Source: DAOUBP01 sp034432655 (GTDB taxonomy: Bacteria > Chloroflexota > Anaerolineae > CG2-30-64-16). Taken from it: a DNA stretch of 64,000 nucleotides. The stretch covers positions 1-64,000 of the forward strand of contig DAOUBP010000053.1 of the NCBI GenBank assembly GCA_034432655.1. Direction: 5' to 3'. Position 1 is the stretch's first letter. Every line of letters begins with the position of its first letter. Positions 8,462-17,144 of the stretch are shown here, piece by piece. The position numbers were made by a program, and so were the translations under genes. Under the pieces are notes generated by a model. It was not told the origin of the DNA and did not search any database. It saw only the letters and a list, made by a program, of their open reading frames with translations.

Positions 8462-9322
8462 ATGTCACAGGGAATCTCTCACGTTGGCGTAGTGGGCTGT
8501 GGCCTGATGGGCTCCGGCATTGCAGAGGTATGTGCCAGAGCGGGCTACACCGTCATCGTGCGCGAGGTCACCGGTGAACTGCTAGAGGCTGGCCTGGCGC
8601 GCATTAACAACTCCATGGAGCGCGCGGTGGCCAAAGGCAAGTTAAGCGCGGCCGATCGTGACGCCGCCCGCGCCCGCATCATCGGGACCACCGACATGGC
8701 TGCGTTTGCCGGATGCGATCTCGTCATCGAGGCGGTCGTCGAAAACCTCGACCTGAAACGCAAGATCTTCGCCGAGCTGGACGCCATCGCGCCGCCCCAC
8801 GCGATCCTGGCGAGCAACACCTCGTCGCTGGCGGTGACCGAGATGGCCGCAGCCACCAAACGGCCCGCCAAGGTCCTGGGCCTGCACTTCATGCAACCGG
8901 TGCCCGTCATGCCCCTGTTGGAGATCGTGCGCACCTTCCTCACCGGCGAAGAGACCTTCCAAACCGCGAAAGCGTTCGGCGAAAGCCTGGGCAAGACCAT
9001 CGTCGTCAGCAAGGACACCCCCGGCTTCATCGTCAATCTGCTCCTGATCCCCTACCTGTTGCAGGCCATCGAGGCGCTGGAGCGCGGCGTGGCCACCAAA
9101 GAAGACTTCGACACCGCCATCCGGCTGGGCCTCAACCACCCCATGGGACCGTTTACCCTGTTGGATTTCGTCGGCCTGGACACCACCCTCTTCATCGCCG
9201 ACGCCGTGTTCGCGGAGACCAAAGACCCGCGCTTCGCCGCGCCGCCGTTGCTGCGCCGCATGGTGGCCGCGGGGTACCTGGGCCGCAAGAGCGGAAAAGG
9301 GTTCTACGACTACAGCAAATAG
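8462..9322 (+). CDS. 3-hydroxybutyryl-CoA dehydrogenase
   Basis: 286 residues, the usual length for stand-alone 3-hydroxyacyl-CoA dehydrogenases that oxidise (S)-3-hydroxybutyryl-CoA with NAD(P). The Rossmann motif GCGLMGSG is at residues 12-19, SNTSSL at 118-123, the catalytic His in LHFMQPVPVM at 142, and the C-terminal domain has NHPMGPFTLLDFVGLD. Start ATG 8462 follows AAAGGAGG. The role may be beta-oxidation or butyrate-type metabolism; no other genes of the pathway are adjacent. The short gap before it contains an inverted GAATTCCGCGTTA-like repeat. Confidence 0.9.
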   Translation: MSQGISHVGVVGCGLMGSGIAEVCARAGYTVIVREVTGELLEAGLARINNSMERAVAKGKLSAADRDAARARIIGTTDMAAFAGCDLVIEAVVENLDLKRKIFAELDAIAPPHAILASNTSSLAVTEMAAATKRPAKVLGLHFMQPVPVMPLLEIVRTFLTGEETFQTAKAFGESLGKTIVVSKDTPGFIVNLLLIPYLLQAIEALERGVATKEDFDTAIRLGLNHPMGPFTLLDFVGLDTTLFIADAVFAETKDPRFAAPPLLRRMVAAGYLGRKSGKGFYDYSK

Positions 9323-9342
9323 AATGTTTTCCTGGAGAAAAC

Positions 9343-11238
9343 ATGCATAGAGCTGCGCCAATTCTAACCTGGATGCTGATCCTGATCATGCTGTTGGCGG
9401 GCTGCACAGGGGGCGCTCAACCCACCTCCACGCCTACGCTGGAACCTACCGCCACAGCAACAGCCACGCCGCTGCCCACAGCAACCGCGACTCCAGAGCC
9501 GACCCCAACGGCGACAGCAACAGCCACTGCTACACCGTCGCCAACCGCCACGCCGACACCCACGCCCGAGCCAACGGCAACCCCGACGCCCACGCCGGTT
9601 CCCCCGGTCAGCCTGACCGAGGCGGAATACCGCAACAGCAATTTGGGAATAGTCTGGCAGCGGCCCACTGATAAATGGCAGCTCCTCGACGCCTCTAGCC
9701 TGGAAGGGGTCTTCGATACACTGATCCCCCTGGTGACGCTGGCGCACAAGACAGAAGAACTTTATGTCACCATGCTCACCATCAACCTGCCTGCCGTCCA
9801 GGTCAGAGCCCTGGCCAACCTGATGGAAAACGATCCAGAGCAGGCGCTGACTGCCATAGCCGGGGGCATGGGCGATCTGGGCAAGCAGGCCAGGCTGACT
9901 CAAATCGGACCGACCCGTGCGATTATCACCGCCATCCCGGCTGAGTCGGGCGGCACCAACTTCATGTGGATCGTAGTGCAGCCGCAGGGGGTCATCTACC
10001 TGTTGGCCGAGGGCTTTGAAGATGCAGAGACAGCCGCCACCACCCTTGAAACGCTGAGTTTCGCAGGCAGGCCGACAACGACCGCTTTGACACCGGAGGA
10101 ACAACGGGAGCAGTTGATCGCTCAGGCAGAAGAAGTCCGCGGCTTACAAGCCAAAGGCGAGATAACGTTCCAATTCCTGACGCGCGATGAACTACGAACG
10201 CGGATGGAAGAAAAAACAGCCAGGGAGATGGATCCACAAAAGACGGCGGCGATAGATCAGATGCTGAAGTTGCTGAGCCTGATCCCGAAGGACGCTGACC
10301 TGCTACAGCTACTGATCGGGCTCCAGGCCTCGCAGATCATGGGCTTCTACGAGCCGGCGGATGGCATCTTCTACCTGGTGGACGACACGCGCGACGAACC
10401 GATGACCCCCCTTGATCAGGCCACGTTCGTGCATGAGTACATCCATGCCTTGCAAGACCAGTACTATGACCTGAGCCGGCTCACCGAAGACGACGGCCTG
10501 AACGAGGATCAAAAAGGCGCCTTGCGCTCACTGGGCGAGGGAGATGCCACACTGGCGATGGCTTTCTGGGCCGCCACCAGCCTCAGCAGCGAACAACTGG
10601 AACAGATCATGACCGAGGCGCGCGAACTGGATCCCGAGGCACTGGCCGCGGCACCAGCTTACCTGCGCGCTGGGTTGACCTTCCCCTACGAGTACGGCAC
10701 GCGCTTCGTCCAGCGTATTGTCTCGGCCCAAGGGTGGAGTGCGCTGGATGCTATCTGGCGCAAGCTGCCTGCCTCCACCGAGCAGATCCTGCACCCGGAG
10801 AAGTACGGTCAGGACGAGCCCACCACCGTTCAACTGCCGGCAACCCTGGCGTCGGCCTTGGGGACAGGATGGCGTGAGGCGTTGCGCGATGTATGGGGCG
10901 AGGCCGATCTCATCCTGATGTTGCAGGAGGCCCTGGGCGATGATGCCTTCAAAGCTGCCGATGGATGGGATGGCTCCCAATACGTGTTCCTGACCAACAA
11001 CTCACGCCGCAGCGTCTTTGCCATCGAAATCGTCTGGGACAGCGCCGTTGAGGCCAGAGAGGGCAGCCAGGGCATGGCAAAATGGCTGAATACGATCGGC
11101 TTTGCCGGCCAGGACAAGACCTTCAGTGCACCCGATGGCCGGAGCGCCTTTCTCAACACCGCTGGCGATCGTGTGTATCTGGCTGTTGGCAGTGCCGCGG
11201 AAGATCTGAAAGCGTTGGTGGCGACATTGGGTTGGTGA
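9343..11238 (+). CDS. lipoprotein with Pro/Thr linker and HExxH domain (putative metallopeptidase)
   Basis: 631 residues. A lipobox (LLAGC, Cys21) follows a short signal peptide, then a linker made almost only of T, P, A and E to about residue 88. The outer domain contains HEYIHALQDQYYDL with H364, E365 and H368, followed about 40 residues on by SLGEGDATLAM, a plausible third ligand as in gluzincin-like proteases. No exact family is recognised; the resemblance to zinc peptidases rests on these motifs. Start ATG 9343 follows a CTGGAG site. It probably acts on the outer face of the membrane. Confidence 0.7.
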   Translation: MHRAAPILTWMLILIMLLAGCTGGAQPTSTPTLEPTATATATPLPTATATPEPTPTATATATATPSPTATPTPTPEPTATPTPTPVPPVSLTEAEYRNSNLGIVWQRPTDKWQLLDASSLEGVFDTLIPLVTLAHKTEELYVTMLTINLPAVQVRALANLMENDPEQALTAIAGGMGDLGKQARLTQIGPTRAIITAIPAESGGTNFMWIVVQPQGVIYLLAEGFEDAETAATTLETLSFAGRPTTTALTPEEQREQLIAQAEEVRGLQAKGEITFQFLTRDELRTRMEEKTAREMDPQKTAAIDQMLKLLSLIPKDADLLQLLIGLQASQIMGFYEPADGIFYLVDDTRDEPMTPLDQATFVHEYIHALQDQYYDLSRLTEDDGLNEDQKGALRSLGEGDATLAMAFWAATSLSSEQLEQIMTEARELDPEALAAAPAYLRAGLTFPYEYGTRFVQRIVSAQGWSALDAIWRKLPASTEQILHPEKYGQDEPTTVQLPATLASALGTGWREALRDVWGEADLILMLQEALGDDAFKAADGWDGSQYVFLTNNSRRSVFAIEIVWDSAVEAREGSQGMAKWLNTIGFAGQDKTFSAPDGRSAFLNTAGDRVYLAVGSAAEDLKALVATLGW

Positions 11239-11277
11239 GCTCAAACCAGGCTCACCAACCACGAAGAGGAGTAGTTT

Positions 11278-12138
11278 ATGATCCCCAAAGCACCTTTTGG
11301 CCGCACAGGCCACCTGAGCACCAGGGCCATCTTCGGCGCGGCAGCGTTGGGCCGCGTGACCCAGGCCGAGGCCGATCGCACCCTGGAAGTACTGCTGCAA
11401 TATGGGATCAACCACATTGACACGGCGCGCAACTACGGCGATGCCGAGCTGCGCATCGGCCCGTGGATGAAACGAGGACATCGCAAAGACTTCTTCCTGG
11501 CCACCAAGACCCAGCAGCGCACTTACGCCGAGGCAAAAAGGGAGGTCCACGAGTCGCTGGAACGGCTGCAGACCGACCACGTTGACCTGCTGCAACTGCA
11601 CTTCCTGATAGACCCGGAGGAGTGGGAGGTGGCCATGGGGCCCGGCGGCGCGCTTGAGGCCGCCATCGAGGCCCGGGAGCAGGGGCTGACCCGTTTCATC
11701 GGTGTCACCGGCCATGAGGTGACCGCGCCAGCCATGCATCTGCGCAGCCTGGCGCGCTTCGATTTCGACTCGGTGCTGCTGCCGTACAATTACCTGCTGA
11801 TGCAGAATCCGCAGTACGCGGCCGACTTCGAGGCCCTGATGAAGGTCTGCCAGGAGCGAAACGTGGCAGTGCAGACCATCAAGAGCATCACCCGGCGACG
11901 CTGGGGCGACCGCCCCCCTACCCGGGCCACCTGGTATGAGCCGCTGGAGGAGCAGCCCGACATTGACCTGGCAGTGTGGTACGTGTTGGGGCGGCCTGGG
12001 ATCTTCTTGAATACCGTGGGGGACATCCACCTGTTGCCCAAAGTGCTGGACGCGGCCAGCCGCTTTGAACGTGCGCCGTCAGACGAAGAGATGGCAGCGT
12101 TGATCGCCCGGCGGGAAATGGGGCCGATGTTCTGGTGA
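11278..12138 (+). CDS. aldo/keto reductase
   Basis: 286 residues of the NAD(P)H-dependent (beta/alpha)8 AKR family. The full catalytic tetrad is visible: Asp48 and Tyr53 in HIDTARNYGDAE, Lys77 in FLATKT and His108 in HVDLLQLHFL. Substrate unknown. ATG 11278 follows GAGGAG. It is the last plus-strand gene before a convergent transporter operon and a shared hairpin. Confidence 0.9.
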   Translation: MIPKAPFGRTGHLSTRAIFGAAALGRVTQAEADRTLEVLLQYGINHIDTARNYGDAELRIGPWMKRGHRKDFFLATKTQQRTYAEAKREVHESLERLQTDHVDLLQLHFLIDPEEWEVAMGPGGALEAAIEAREQGLTRFIGVTGHEVTAPAMHLRSLARFDFDSVLLPYNYLLMQNPQYAADFEALMKVCQERNVAVQTIKSITRRRWGDRPPTRATWYEPLEEQPDIDLAVWYVLGRPGIFLNTVGDIHLLPKVLDAASRFERAPSDEEMAALIARREMGPMFW

Positions 12139-12190
12139 AGACGCCGGCCTGCGGATCTTGCCTTTTCGAATCAGGCTTCAGACACAGCAC

Positions 12191-12218
12191 ACGAGCCAGG
12201 CGCAGGCACCTGGCTCGT
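12191..12218. terminator. bidirectional terminator between convergent genes
   Basis: ACGAGCCAGG (12191-12200) pairs perfectly with CCTGGCTCGT (12209-12218), leaving an 8-base loop; pyrimidine-rich GCTCTTCTC follows on the plus strand. Confidence 0.75.
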
Positions 12219-12245
12219 GCTCTTCTCATCGCCCCAGGAAAAACG

Positions 12246-13136
12246 CTACCCCTTCACTGCGCCCACCGTCAGGCCGCTTTGTAGCTGATTCTGGATCAGA
12301 TAAAACAGGATCAGCGTCGGCAGGGCCGCCATCAACGCGCCGGCCGCAAACAGGTTCCAGCGCTGCGAGTATTGATCGCCGATGAACAGGCTCAACCCCA
12401 CCGCCACCGTGTATTGCATCTTGTCGGTCAACATCACGCGCGCCAGCAGGTAGTCCGCATAGGTGCCGATGAAGGTCAGGATGAAGATCACAGCCAGGAT
12501 CGGCCGCACCAACGGGAAGATCACCCGGGTGAAGGTGTACCAGCTGGAAGCCCCGTCAATATATGCCGCTTCGTCCAGGTCGCGCGGGATGGTATCGAAG
12601 AAGCCCTTCATGAGCCAGGTGTTGAACCCCATCGCCCCGCCCAAATAGACCAGGATCAGGCCGAAGTGCGAGTTCAGCCCGAACCCCGGGTAGATCCGGC
12701 CGATGGTGAGCAGGATCAGGTACAGGGCCGTCACGGCCAGGATGTTCGGGAAGACCTGCACCAGAAGCACCGTGCGCAGCAAGGGCTGGCGCAGCCGAAA
12801 ACGGAAGCGCGAGAAGGCGAAGGCCGCCAATGAGGTCAACGCCACCACCAACAGCGCAGTAATCCCCGACACCTTAACCGAGTTCAACACCCAACGGGCG
12901 AAGGGGAACTGTTCATCGGTCAGCATCCGGCGGTAGTTGTTCAAAGTGGCGTTTTCCGGGATAAGCTGGGTGACCGTCACCTGACTGATCGGATTGATGG
13001 ATGTCGAGAAGATCAACACCACAGGGAAGAGCGAGAACGCAATAGCAACCAGGGCCACCGCCAGACGCCAGGCGATGCTGAGGCGCTTTTGCGCCCGCAA
13101 CGAACCGCTCCTTTGGGTATCCTTTGCGCTAGACAT
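12246..13136 (-). CDS. malG: maltose-type ABC transporter permease MalG-like
   Basis: 296 residues with six predicted helices. The coupling loop contacted by the ATPase is intact: IPRDLDEAAYIDGAS at about 183-197, followed by IFPLVRPILA. It ends in QSGLTVGAVKG, like the MalG tail. The start at 13136 (MSSAKDTQ) overlaps the malF-like stop by 8 bases; an upstream ATG would add 19 unrelated residues. It forms the inner-membrane channel with the MalF-like protein. No MalK-type ATPase is in the window; Gram-positive-type systems often use a shared one elsewhere. Confidence 0.9.
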   Translation of the reverse strand: MSSAKDTQRSGSLRAQKRLSIAWRLAVALVAIAFSLFPVVLIFSTSINPISQVTVTQLIPENATLNNYRRMLTDEQFPFARWVLNSVKVSGITALLVVALTSLAAFAFSRFRFRLRQPLLRTVLLVQVFPNILAVTALYLILLTIGRIYPGFGLNSHFGLILVYLGGAMGFNTWLMKGFFDTIPRDLDEAAYIDGASSWYTFTRVIFPLVRPILAVIFILTFIGTYADYLLARVMLTDKMQYTVAVGLSLFIGDQYSQRWNLFAAGALMAALPTLILFYLIQNQLQSGLTVGAVKG

Positions 13137-14715
13137 TTTCGGACACCTCCTCCAGCATGCCGGTATAGCGGAAGTTCGCAACGGTAATAGCACCCACGAT
13201 GACGAAGATCACGATAGAGATCGCTGCAGCCAGGCCCAGATCGGCCCCTCGGCCGCCGCCAAAAGCCAGCTTATACGTGTAGCTGATCAAGATATCGGTG
13301 AACCCCGCCGGCGTGGGTGTGCCGGGGATGGGCGGACCGCCGTTGTTGTAGAGCTGGATGATGGTGAAGTTGTTGAAATTGAAGGCGAAGGAGCCGACCA
13401 GCAACGGCCCCACCGAGACCAGCAGCAAGGGCAAGGTGATGCTGCGGAACTGCTGCAGGCCATTGGCGCCGTCTACCCGCGCAGCCTCATACAGGTCGCT
13501 GGGGATGCCCTGCAATGCGCCGGTGGTGATCAGGAACATGTACGGATACCCCAACCACAGCTGGACGACCAGGATGCCCACCTTGGCCCAGAAGGAGCTG
13601 GAAAACCAGCCGGGGTCCCACTGCGAGCCGATGATCCCGATCACCGGGTTGAACATGCCGCGCCAGATCAGCACGCTGATGAAGGCAGGCAGGGCATACG
13701 GCACGATCATGAGTACCCGGATGAAGCGACGCAGCGGCATGTCCGGCTCGTTCAACACCAGCGCCAGCAACAGGCCCAGCGCAAAGGTGATGAACACGCT
13801 CATGAACGCGAAGATCACGGTCCAGATAAAGATCGTGGCCAGCGGCCCCCGCAGGGCCGGACTGGTGAACAGGCGGCTGAAGTTATCCGTGCCGACCACC
13901 ACCGGGAAGCCCGGGATCAGCGTCTTGCCGTCAGGGGATGTGAAAGTGCCCCGCACGTTGGCATAGACCTCGCCCGTTTCCTGGTCAATCATCGCATCGC
14001 GGGCCGGGTCGTAGACGTATTTCTGCGCCAGCTGCGCTGCCGTGGATGCCGAGGTGATCTTGACCGCCACTTCCGACGGCCCGAAGCTCAAACCCTGTAA
14101 CGTCGGCAGCACGCTCAGCCTCTGGGCCAACGGGACGGGGGTGTAATTCTGAACGGCGACCGGTTTGCCGTCCGTGTCAAACTGCACACCTTGCGACTCG
14201 AGCTCCTGGCGAGTGAACGATTCCCCGGTGCTGGTCTCGAACAACTGAGCCCCATCCTCGCCGGTCAACCACAGCGCGTAGGTGCCGTCAGGACTGCTGT
14301 AGGCCACCCACGAGAACTTCCGGGCGTCGGCCGGCAGATAGGTCTGGCGCTCCAGTTGACGGATCGCCACCGGCTTGTCTACCAGATGGCCGTCACCATA
14401 GTTGGTGAATGCAGTGTAGACCGTAAAGATCACCGGGTAGATGTGCATCATAGTCATGAAGGCCAGCCCGGGGATGATCCAGCGCAGCGGCATGGCATCG
14501 TTGCGCAGGAAGATGACCGTCACGGCCAAAGCAATGATCCACAGCACCACTGCCAGTGGAACGGCCCCGTTTCGAATAAACTGCCACCCGGTGAAAATAG
14601 CGAAAGCGTCAAAGATGATCAGAAAGAGCAGGCGGAGAACGATGCCCGACAGGTTGCCGTCTCCCAAAAAGGAGGCGATCTTGGAGTTTCTCGCGAGGCC
14701 AGAGGTGCTCGCCAT
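13129..14715 (-). CDS. malF: maltose-type ABC transporter permease MalF-like
   Basis: 528 residues. Several N-terminal helices are followed by a large extracytoplasmic insert of about 170 residues (roughly 120-290), the P2-loop arrangement of E. coli MalF, then the permease core with DLYEAARVDGANG around residue 400. It pairs with the MalG-like protein. ATG 14715 follows GGGAGGAT. A strong hairpin separates it from the binding-protein gene upstream, so permeases are probably made in smaller amounts than the binding protein. Confidence 0.9.
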   Translation of the reverse strand: MASTSGLARNSKIASFLGDGNLSGIVLRLLFLIIFDAFAIFTGWQFIRNGAVPLAVVLWIIALAVTVIFLRNDAMPLRWIIPGLAFMTMMHIYPVIFTVYTAFTNYGDGHLVDKPVAIRQLERQTYLPADARKFSWVAYSSPDGTYALWLTGEDGAQLFETSTGESFTRQELESQGVQFDTDGKPVAVQNYTPVPLAQRLSVLPTLQGLSFGPSEVAVKITSASTAAQLAQKYVYDPARDAMIDQETGEVYANVRGTFTSPDGKTLIPGFPVVVGTDNFSRLFTSPALRGPLATIFIWTVIFAFMSVFITFALGLLLALVLNEPDMPLRRFIRVLMIVPYALPAFISVLIWRGMFNPVIGIIGSQWDPGWFSSSFWAKVGILVVQLWLGYPYMFLITTGALQGIPSDLYEAARVDGANGLQQFRSITLPLLLVSVGPLLVGSFAFNFNNFTIIQLYNNGGPPIPGTPTPAGFTDILISYTYKLAFGGGRGADLGLAAAISIVIFVIVGAITVANFRYTGMLEEVSENV

Positions 14716-14860
14716 AACATCCTCCCGGATTCAGGTAATCCTTACCACAGTAGAGCGGAGGCTTTTTGTCCTCCTGTCTAGCAGACCAGGGACCCGGCTG
14801 AGGTGCCGGGATATTAACGAGGCAGGTCGTCTGCCCCAGGCGTAAAGTGGTGCAAGAGCA

Positions 14861-14890
14861 AGAGAGGGGATGATTGGTCATCCCCTCTCT
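14861..14890 (-). terminator. intercistronic hairpin between malE-like and malF-like genes
   Basis: A perfect 13-base stem, AGAGAGGGGATGA with its complement, around a 4-base loop just after the malE-like stop. There is no strong U tract on the minus strand, so it may be a leaky terminator or an mRNA 3' protector. Confidence 0.75.
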
Positions 14891-14905
14891 TGTAAACGAG
14901 CCTGT

Positions 14906-16198
14906 TTACTTCAGAGCTTCTTCGATTTGCTTTTGGGCGTTGGTCATCGCCTCTTCAGGCGCCGCCGTGCCCTGCTGGATCAGGGTCAGCGCGTCGCCCG
15001 CAGGGCCCCAGACCGCCGACATGGCCGAGATGTTGGGCATGGGCACCGCGTAGGCACCGGCCGCGCCGAACTTTTCCACGTCTGGATCGCGCGGGTCGTT
15101 GCGCACGGCCAGGAAAGCAGACGGCCGCGGGTCAGCCTCGAACAGCGCGCGCATCGCCCCTTCGGTGGCCATGAACTCAGTCAGGAAGGCCTGGGCCAAC
15201 AGCTGGTTCTGGCTGAAGGCATTGACGAAGAAGGCCTGGCCGCCCAGGAAGGGCTTGCTCGGACCGGCCGGGCCCTCCGGGAAGGCAGCGATCTCGAACT
15301 TCGCGCCGGCGTCCCGCAAGCGGCTCAGCGCCCACGGGCCGGTGATCATCATGGCGCACTCGCCGGTCTCAAAGGCCTTGTGGTAGGTGTCCCAGTCCAT
15401 GTCCTTGACGATGCTGCCCTGGGCCACCATGTCGGCCAACCACTTGCCGGCCGCAATAGAGCCTGCGTTGCCGAAGCCAACGTCCTTCGGGTTCCAGGTG
15501 CCATCAGGGTTCAGGCCGAAGATATAGCCGCCGAACGCAGTCTGAATCGGGTAGAAGTGATAGGGGTCACCCTGCTGGCGGCAGAAACCGTACTTGGCCT
15601 TGCCGCTGTCCTGCAGCTCCTTAGCCAGGGTCTTCACCTCATCCCAGGTGGCCGGGACCTTGGAGACCAGGTCCGGGTTGTAGAAGAAAGCGACGTTCTC
15701 GGTGGCATAGGGCATGCCCACCAGCTTGCCCTCGTAGCGGAACATGTCCAGCGCCGCCGGGAAGAACTCCTTGGCCTTGTCGCCCAGGTCAATCTCGGCC
15801 AGGACGCCGTTGGTGAACAGCTCACCGACCCAGTCGTGCGCGCCGATGAAGATGTCAGGGCCTTCACCGGCCGGTGCCGCGCGTTTCACGTTGTCACGAA
15901 TGTCACCGAACCCGATCTCGCTCAGCTCCAGCTTAACGCCGTACTTGGCCTCGAAATCGGGCGCCACTTTCTGCAGAGCCGGCACACGGGTGTTATCGGC
16001 CCAGACCTTAATGACGACTGCCGGAGCCGGCGGTTGGGTCGGCTCGGGGGCCTTGGTCGGCTCGGGGGCCTTGGTCGGCTCAGGAGCTGCGGCCGGCGGT
16101 TGGGTCGGCGCAGGGGCCGGAGTTGCCTGCGGACCGCACGCGGCCAACACCAGGCTCAAGACCATGACCACACTCATCAGGGCAAACAGCTTTTTCAT
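14906..16198 (-). CDS. malE: maltose/maltodextrin-type substrate-binding lipoprotein
   Basis: 430 residues. Signal peptide with lipobox VLAAC (Cys21), a Pro/Glu/Lys-repeat tether (repeats of APEPTK), then a family 1 solute-binding fold: VVIKVWADNTRVPALQKV, GPDIFIGAHDWVGEL, VGMPYATENVAFFYN and AMMITGPWALSRL, all characteristic of MalE-like proteins. It captures an oligosaccharide outside the membrane for the MalF/MalG-like channel; maltose specificity is inferred. ATG 16198 follows TAGGAGGAG. Confidence 0.9.
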   Translation of the reverse strand: MKKLFALMSVVMVLSLVLAACGPQATPAPAPTQPPAAAPEPTKAPEPTKAPEPTQPPAPAVVIKVWADNTRVPALQKVAPDFEAKYGVKLELSEIGFGDIRDNVKRAAPAGEGPDIFIGAHDWVGELFTNGVLAEIDLGDKAKEFFPAALDMFRYEGKLVGMPYATENVAFFYNPDLVSKVPATWDEVKTLAKELQDSGKAKYGFCRQQGDPYHFYPIQTAFGGYIFGLNPDGTWNPKDVGFGNAGSIAAGKWLADMVAQGSIVKDMDWDTYHKAFETGECAMMITGPWALSRLRDAGAKFEIAAFPEGPAGPSKPFLGGQAFFVNAFSQNQLLAQAFLTEFMATEGAMRALFEADPRPSAFLAVRNDPRDPDVEKFGAAGAYAVPMPNISAMSAVWGPAGDALTLIQQGTAAPEEAMTNAQKQIEEALK

Positions 16199-16366
16199 GC
16201 TACTCCTCCTATCAGGTGAGCTTCAGGAAAGATTGGATCTGAAATGCAAACAAACGGTTGCGCAGTCACAACGGTCCAGGCTTGCCATACCGCACAAAGG
16301 CGACACATCACCCCCCTTCTTGTGGGACCGCTCTCATAATTCCGCGTTACAATATTGCTGTGTTTG

Positions 16367-16410
16367 CGCCATCTTGTGCTAAACCTTTATAAGGTTAGCA
16401 CAAGATGGCG
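16367..16410. promoter_or_regulatory. long palindrome between malE-like and GNAT genes (possible operator)
   Basis: CGCCATCTTGTGCTAA (16367-16382) and its exact complement (16395-16410) flank ACCTTTATAAGG, which is itself nearly symmetrical. It lies 169 bases before the malE-like start and has no U tract, so an operator or regulatory hairpin is more likely than a terminator. It is the main feature of the 415-base gap 16199-16613, which also has an ATTCCGCGTTAC repeat piece at 16339-16350 and a promoter at 16537. Confidence 0.5.
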
Positions 16411-16536
16411 GGTATTGTCAAAAACTGCGCTCAGATTCGGAACATGGCCGGGCATGGCCCGGGCCGTACGCCATGTTTGAGATGGTATCCGGATCAGCAT
16501 GATCACACTGTAACCGTGCTCTCCCTCTGAATCTCT

Positions 16537-16565
16537 TTGCCAAACTCCCGTCCGCGTGCTAGAAT
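16537..16565 (+). promoter_or_regulatory. sigma70-like promoter for the GNAT gene
   Basis: TTGCCA (16537-16542), a 17-base spacer and TAGAAT (16560-16565); each hexamer is one base from consensus. It lies 49 bases before the ATG at 16614. Confidence 0.7.
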
Positions 16566-16613
16566 GTCAATGTTTGCACGAACATATCTTTCCTGCATCA
16601 TGCAACGGATACC

Positions 16614-17141
16614 ATGCACATCTATCGTGCCGATCTACGAGACCTGGCTGCCTGTGTGGCGTTGGATGGCTCCTACGAGACCGATTATGTGTGGCAGGTC
16701 ACCCAGCAGCAGGATGGCAACCAGTTCATCACGCGCTTTCAGACGGTCCGGCTGCCGCGCCCGATGCGCGTTCAGTACCCCGCCTGGAGTGAGGCGCTTC
16801 TGATGCATCAGGAACGGGGCGACCTGATCCTGGTAGCCGCCGAGGCGAACGAAGTCCTGGGTTATCTCGACCAGGAGACCCAACCCGACCAGGGCCTGGC
16901 CTGGCTTCATCATCTGGTGGTGGCGCCCGCATGGCGCCGACGCGGGGTAGGCAGCGCGTTGCTGCAACGCGGCATCCAGCACGCCCGCCAGCTTGAGCTG
17001 ACCCACCTCATGACCGTGGTGCAGAGCAAGAACTATCCGGCGATCCAGTTTTTGACCAGACAGGGGTTCAGGTTTTGCGGCTATAACGAGCGTTACTATC
17101 AGAATCGGGATATCGGACTCTATTTCGTGCGTGGGTTGTGA
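16614..17141 (+). CDS. GNAT-family N-acetyltransferase
   Basis: 175 residues. The acetyl-CoA-binding motif A is clear: LHHLVVAPAWRRRGVGSALL near residues 102-121, with the R/Q-x-x-G-x-G/A signature, followed by the beta-bulge region and KNYPAIQFLTRQGFRFCGY (motif B). The acceptor is unknown. Four bases separate it from the next gene, a membrane regulator, so they may form one operon. Confidence 0.85.
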   Translation: MHIYRADLRDLAACVALDGSYETDYVWQVTQQQDGNQFITRFQTVRLPRPMRVQYPAWSEALLMHQERGDLILVAAEANEVLGYLDQETQPDQGLAWLHHLVVAPAWRRRGVGSALLQRGIQHARQLELTHLMTVVQSKNYPAIQFLTRQGFRFCGYNERYYQNRDIGLYFVRGL

Positions 17142-17144
17142 GGT

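Noticed and set aside
9420..9610. CRISPR or tandem repeat array
   Set aside because: The repetition is codon-level Pro/Thr/Ala coding for a lipoprotein linker, without constant repeats and unique spacers. The same holds for 27230-27490 and 35600-35710.
14870..16219. Plus-strand open frame opposite the binding-protein gene
   Set aside because: Antisense to a clear MalE-like lipoprotein; no family resemblance.
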